Shown here in pieces: positions 33,311 to 36,598 of a DNA stretch of 36,598 nucleotides (position 1 is the first letter of the stretch; each line of letters begins with the position of its first letter). The notes beneath the pieces are model-generated. The model was not told the origin of the DNA, ran no database searches, and saw only the letters and a list, made by a program, of their open reading frames with translations. Origin of the DNA: Clostridia bacterium (GTDB lineage: Bacteria; Bacillota; Clostridia; UBA1212; UBA1255); the NCBI GenBank assembly GCA_017613535.1, contig JAGADO010000053.1, positions 1-36,598 of the forward strand, in the 5' to 3' direction. The position numbers and the translations under genes are program-made.

Positions 33311-33344
33311 TTATATATAGATTTATTTTTGCCGGGATTTGTGA

Positions 33345-33414
33345 CCCATACGGATCGTTTTACGGGTATAATAGTGAACGTTCATCGTATCAATACCCGC
33401 CCGACCTGTATGGG
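33345..33414 (+). promoter_or_regulatory. Nested inverted repeats in the ECF sigma leader
   Basis: Three nearly concentric dyads are visible: CCCATAC (33345-33351) with GTATGGG (33408-33414), CGGGTAT (33363-33369) with ATACCCG (33393-33399), and the perfect palindrome TGAACGTTCA (33375-33384) at the centre. The block ends 22 bases before the sigma gene's start codon. It could be a large operator or a folded mRNA leader. Confidence 0.6.
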
Positions 33415-33436
33415 GCGGATATAAAAGGAGAGGTCA

Positions 33437-33988
33437 ATGGAAGACAGTATTATCACCGGCCTGATCGCCGAGCGTAACGAAGCAGGGCTTCAGGCTGCAA
33501 GGGAAAAATACGGTAAATACGTTGAGACCGTTGTCGGCAACGTTCTAAGTGACGTTTCGGATGCGGAGGAATGCGTAAATGACGTTTTCCTCGGGGCCTG
33601 GGATGCCGTGCCGAGAGCATTGCCGTCGAATCTTAAATTCTTCCTTGCCAAACTGGCGAGGGAGAAAGCCATCGATCGTCTGAGAAGCAATTCCGCTCAG
33701 AAACGTGGCGGAAAAGTCAGCTTCGTGCCCGAGGAGGAACTGGATAAAGCACTTTCCGGTTCTGTTGTGTCCGACCGGATCGAATCGGCCGAACTGACTG
33801 AACTCATAACAAATTTCCTGCGCGGGCTTGAGGGGCAGGAAAGGAATGTTTTCATAAGAAGATACTGGTATTTCGACGCCATAGAGGACATTGCGCAGAG
33901 GTACGGGTTCGGAAAGAGCAAAGTGAAAATGATGCTGAAGCGTATGCGCGACAGATTGGCCGCCTATCTCAAGAAAGAAGGATACTGA
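33437..33988 (+). CDS. ECF-type RNA polymerase sigma factor
   Basis: This 183-residue sigma-70 family protein has region 2 (about 20-90: YVETVVGNVLSDVSDAEEC, NDVFLGAWDAV, FFLAKLAREKAIDRLR) and region 4 (about 123-178: ERNVFIRRYWYF, IEDIAQRYGFGKSKVKMMLK). It is the ECF layout without regions 1.1 and 3. AAAGGAGAGG lies a few bases before the ATG. The stop codon is immediately followed by the ATG of a large membrane protein (33989), so the pair is translated together, as sigma and anti-sigma genes usually are. Region 4 is closely similar to that of the XRE-sigma4 hybrid at 23517. Confidence 0.92.
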   Translation: MEDSIITGLIAERNEAGLQAAREKYGKYVETVVGNVLSDVSDAEECVNDVFLGAWDAVPRALPSNLKFFLAKLAREKAIDRLRSNSAQKRGGKVSFVPEEELDKALSGSVVSDRIESAELTELITNFLRGLEGQERNVFIRRYWYFDAIEDIAQRYGFGKSKVKMMLKRMRDRLAAYLKKEGY

Positions 33989-36523
33989 ATGAAAAGCGAT
34001 AAAATAATAGACGCGATCGGAAATATAAACGAATCGATGATAAGCGCGGCTGACGCGGATATCTCCGCCGATACGGCTTCTGCAAACGGATTTGCATCCG
34101 GTACACGGAGAACGGCAGGCGAAAGACGCGGAAGAAAAACCGGAGCGATAGCAGGGATCATTGCCGCCGTGGTTGCAGTTGCCGGGATCAGCGCCGGTAT
34201 CATTCTGGGGTACAGAGCAAACCGCGGGCATGATAATCCTGCAATCATTTCTGCAACGGATGACGTGCACGGAACACAAACTCCCGCCGCCACGTCTGTA
34301 TCGGCTCCAACCGCTATACCCGTAATAACCGGCGACGCAGCGATCGCGCCTTTGAAAACGCTCTGGTATGAGATCGACAATACCGGTTTGACTGTCCCGA
34401 TGACGTACAAAGAGTTCCTTTCCGGCCTCGGTAAGATGGATGACGAAGGCAGGCCGCTGCTTAAACTGTTGGGCGATCCCGCGGAGATCCCCGATGATCA
34501 GTCAGGCAAGTATGAGTTGGAAAGTGTCGGATTTACCGGGCGGTTTTACCGCATATTTTCGCCCGACGGCTCAGAATTGGAGCGGAACGTTGTTCAGTAT
34601 ATGTTATTTAAAAACATAAACGGAGCGCCTGAACCTCTCGGCATTAAGATCGGCGACAGCATCGAAACGGTGTTGACGAAACTCGGCATAGGGGAGCTTG
34701 CCGAAAACGTCTGGGAAAGAGGGAAACGGACATTTGCCGCGGAAGTGGACGGCACAAGGCTCGAGGCGGATCTTATCTGCGAAAAGCATCGGGATTTTGA
34801 GGATCTCGGGCTTGCGGTCACTTTATTGATCCGAATGGAAGAGGCGCTGGGTGACGGCAGGTATCATGCGAAAAATATGAGTTTCGCATTCGTGGAGGAA
34901 CCCAACGTGCTGCTGTCGTGGACGGTAATGGTCGTTCTCGATAAAGACGAGTACAGAAGCCTGCCGCTCAACATTCCTACGCCAGCTCCGGCGACGGCAA
35001 CGCCCGGACCCACCGAAGTGCTGAAAGACAATACGTTCAGCATCGGATTCGTTGACAATAAACTCCACATCACCGATCCGACGTATGAAGTATCGGTATA
35101 TCTGGCCGGTACGCGGGCTAACAACAACGAGGACAATAAACTTATTGCCTTCTTCAAGGACGCACTCGAAGGCAAAGCGCTGGATGACACGTATCCTTTC
35201 AACGTAATAAAATATACGGTAAGCCAGGGCCATTACAACTACCGGCTGGTGCCGTACGGATCCGATTCCGGATATGATCTGTATTTCCAATACGGCTCCA
35301 CGACGCAGGAGATGTGGATCATCAATTCCGCCGACAATACGTGCGTAGGAAGCATCGCGTTTACGGACGAAGAATACATCACTTTGTACTACGCCATCTC
35401 GGACGCCGCGTTCAAGGTCAACGGAGATATGCTTCTGAAAGACGGCGACCCCGTTAAAATACGCATAACCGACCGTAAATACAACGAAAAATGGCTGTAC
35501 TCCTCCGGAGAGATCGAGCGCATGAAACAGCTGATCTCCAATTTAAGGATAACCAGTATGACTGAAATAGATCCGTCGGACGGGATATTCAGCTGGGAAT
35601 ATGCACTCAGATTTTATTACGCCGACGGTTCTGTGAGCGAGTTCAAGACGAACGGCTACACCTTGTGGACGGTCGACAATAAAACGTTGTGTCAAGATTC
35701 CTCTGACGCGTCGCTGTTCGAATTCTTCGATTCATTCGCAGACGAGACCGGGATCCAGCCTGACGTCGATATACCGGTCAATGAATCGCCCTTTGTTATT
35801 GCCCGCACGGGTGATACGTTCCGGTTCGAGCGCATTGACACGGTACCGAAAGTGGTGTTGAATGCGACCGCATACAACAGCGGAAAGACACTGGACAATA
35901 CGAACGGCCGTATAACCGAATTTGTCCGCGAACTGCTCGAAGGAAAGCAAATAAATATTCTGAATCAGACCAGGCCCCAGATGACGTACTGTGAATTCTG
36001 GCTCGATTTCATCCCGGAGGACGGCAGCAGCCTGTACGGGTACAGGCTGGCGTACAATTTCAAGTACAGAACGCTGAGGGTCACAGATCTTACGGAGGAC
36101 AACACGTTCGCTAACGTTCCGATCACCGATGAAGAACTGGGAGAACTGGTCGCATTTCTGTTCGGGTCAACGGCTCTTGATCTGCCCGATGCGTCCGGGA
36201 TCAGGAGAATCGACATAACCGCCACGTTCCTCAATAAGGAAGTCAACAGCGTTACGCTTACGGATCAGGACGGGATCGGATCACTGATGAGCATGTTCAG
36301 CTCACTGAAACCAATCGTTTCGGAGACAGGCAAAAGTTCTATTGACGCCTATGAGATATACTATTATGATATCTGGTGTACGGATAACACGCTGTGGAAA
36401 GTAAAAACGTACGGATCAGTTATCGAGATCAGCAAAGGGCAGGAAACGAAGAACTATTATATATTCCTTTGCGACTATGAAGCGTTCTATCCTGCACTGG
36501 AACTGATAATCCCGGTAAACTGA
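33989..36523 (+). CDS. Large anti-sigma-like membrane protein with duplicated extracellular domain
   Basis: This 844-residue protein has a cytoplasmic N-terminus (1-50, starting with KIIDAIGNINESMISAADAD), one TM helix (52-75) and a long extracellular part. From about 345 the sequence is an internal duplication of roughly 230-260 residues: FFKDALEGKALD / FVRELLEGKQIN, GYDLYFQYGSTTQEMWI / GYRLAYNFKYRTLRV, ITDRKYNEK / ITATFLNKE and following segments correspond in order. A Thr/Pro linker (PTPAPATATPGPT) precedes the repeats. Its start abuts the sigma stop, with an AAGGA-type site inside the sigma gene. The role as regulator of the sigma factor is inferred from gene order and topology; no known anti-sigma domain is recognised. 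Confidence 0.78.
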   Translation: MKSDKIIDAIGNINESMISAADADISADTASANGFASGTRRTAGERRGRKTGAIAGIIAAVVAVAGISAGIILGYRANRGHDNPAIISATDDVHGTQTPAATSVSAPTAIPVITGDAAIAPLKTLWYEIDNTGLTVPMTYKEFLSGLGKMDDEGRPLLKLLGDPAEIPDDQSGKYELESVGFTGRFYRIFSPDGSELERNVVQYMLFKNINGAPEPLGIKIGDSIETVLTKLGIGELAENVWERGKRTFAAEVDGTRLEADLICEKHRDFEDLGLAVTLLIRMEEALGDGRYHAKNMSFAFVEEPNVLLSWTVMVVLDKDEYRSLPLNIPTPAPATATPGPTEVLKDNTFSIGFVDNKLHITDPTYEVSVYLAGTRANNNEDNKLIAFFKDALEGKALDDTYPFNVIKYTVSQGHYNYRLVPYGSDSGYDLYFQYGSTTQEMWIINSADNTCVGSIAFTDEEYITLYYAISDAAFKVNGDMLLKDGDPVKIRITDRKYNEKWLYSSGEIERMKQLISNLRITSMTEIDPSDGIFSWEYALRFYYADGSVSEFKTNGYTLWTVDNKTLCQDSSDASLFEFFDSFADETGIQPDVDIPVNESPFVIARTGDTFRFERIDTVPKVVLNATAYNSGKTLDNTNGRITEFVRELLEGKQINILNQTRPQMTYCEFWLDFIPEDGSSLYGYRLAYNFKYRTLRVTDLTEDNTFANVPITDEELGELVAFLFGSTALDLPDASGIRRIDITATFLNKEVNSVTLTDQDGIGSLMSMFSSLKPIVSETGKSSIDAYEIYYYDIWCTDNTLWKVKTYGSVIEISKGQETKNYYIFLCDYEAFYPALELIIPVN

Positions 36524-36573
36524 TACTTTCGTGAATGTACTCGGAAGTGACCGTATCTGACGGAGGGGCGGTA

Positions 36574-36598
36574 TTGAATATGAACAGCTGTTTTAAAA
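36574..36598 (+). CDS. Start of a gene cut by the window edge
   Basis: GGAGGGG (36561-36567) lies six bases before a TTG (36574) and 12 bases before an in-frame ATG (36580). The visible codons give MNMNSCFK. The strand and position suggest a third gene in the sigma operon. Too little is visible to name it. Confidence 0.4.

Noticed and set aside
1-36598. Insertion sequences, prophage genes, tRNA or rRNA genes, riboswitches.
   Set aside because: No transposase, integrase or phage structural motif, no tRNA-like cloverleaf and no known riboswitch core was recognised by eye; tRNAscan and Infernal would be decisive.

Overview
The window looks like chromosomal DNA of a Gram-positive, anaerobic-type Clostridia (Bacillota), probably an uncultured gut or rumen lineage. 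The evidence is indirect: strong GGAGG-type ribosome binding sites, sigma-A-like promoters (several with an extended -10, TGGTATAAT), lipobox lipoproteins, secreted enzymes ending in one C-terminal membrane anchor, and protein families common in that group (YhfC, YunG, BltD, ProX, DUF362, short XRE regulators with membrane tails). No rRNA, tRNA, CRISPR array, phage or transposase gene was recognised.

Layout. (1) 1-4643, plus strand: a MerR/GyrI regulator with a MerR-type promoter, a broken GyrI-like remnant, a methyltransferase and GNAT pair, a gene-poor stretch, then prolyl-tRNA deacylase ProX with a second methyltransferase. (2) 9239-4677, minus strand: a long FtsX-type ABC permease followed by a GH5-like lipoprotein glycosidase. 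(3) 9572-12463, plus: an unknown protein, an EamA transporter, a lipoprotein resembling a dead gluzincin peptidase, and a GNAT. (4) 15867-12499, minus: a large membrane-anchored GH2 enzyme, with a 14-unit heptanucleotide repeat at its promoter. (5) 16141-17678, plus: a membrane-embedded MerR regulator overlapping a YhfC putative intramembrane protease. (6) 17684-22445: an XRE regulator, a Mn-type CDF exporter, a membrane XRE, a polyamine-type GNAT and a YunG-GNAT fusion. (7) 23960-22399, minus: an XRE-sigma4 hybrid regulator coupled to an anti-sigma-like membrane protein. (8) 24090-30112, plus: a secreted unknown protein, a PHP phosphoesterase, a transglutaminase-like lipoprotein and a GH99-like anchored enzyme. 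(9) 33187-30123, minus: DUF362 and a cytoplasmic GH36-like alpha-galactosidase. (10) 33437-36523, plus: an ECF sigma factor coupled to a large anti-sigma-like surface protein; a further gene starts at the right edge.

Two themes stand out. One is glycan breakdown by four unrelated glycosidases placed outside (GH5 lipoprotein, GH2 and GH99 anchored) and inside (GH36) the cell, with no sugar importer in the window. The other is signalling across the membrane by coupled regulator-membrane protein pairs: MerR-TM/YhfC, XRE-sigma4/membrane partner, and ECF sigma/membrane partner. The last two pairs share a recognisable N-terminal motif in the partner and a related sigma4 domain, so they look like variants of one system, one of which has replaced sigma2 by an XRE domain. 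That hybrid and the MerR/YhfC pair are the best candidates for undescribed biology here.
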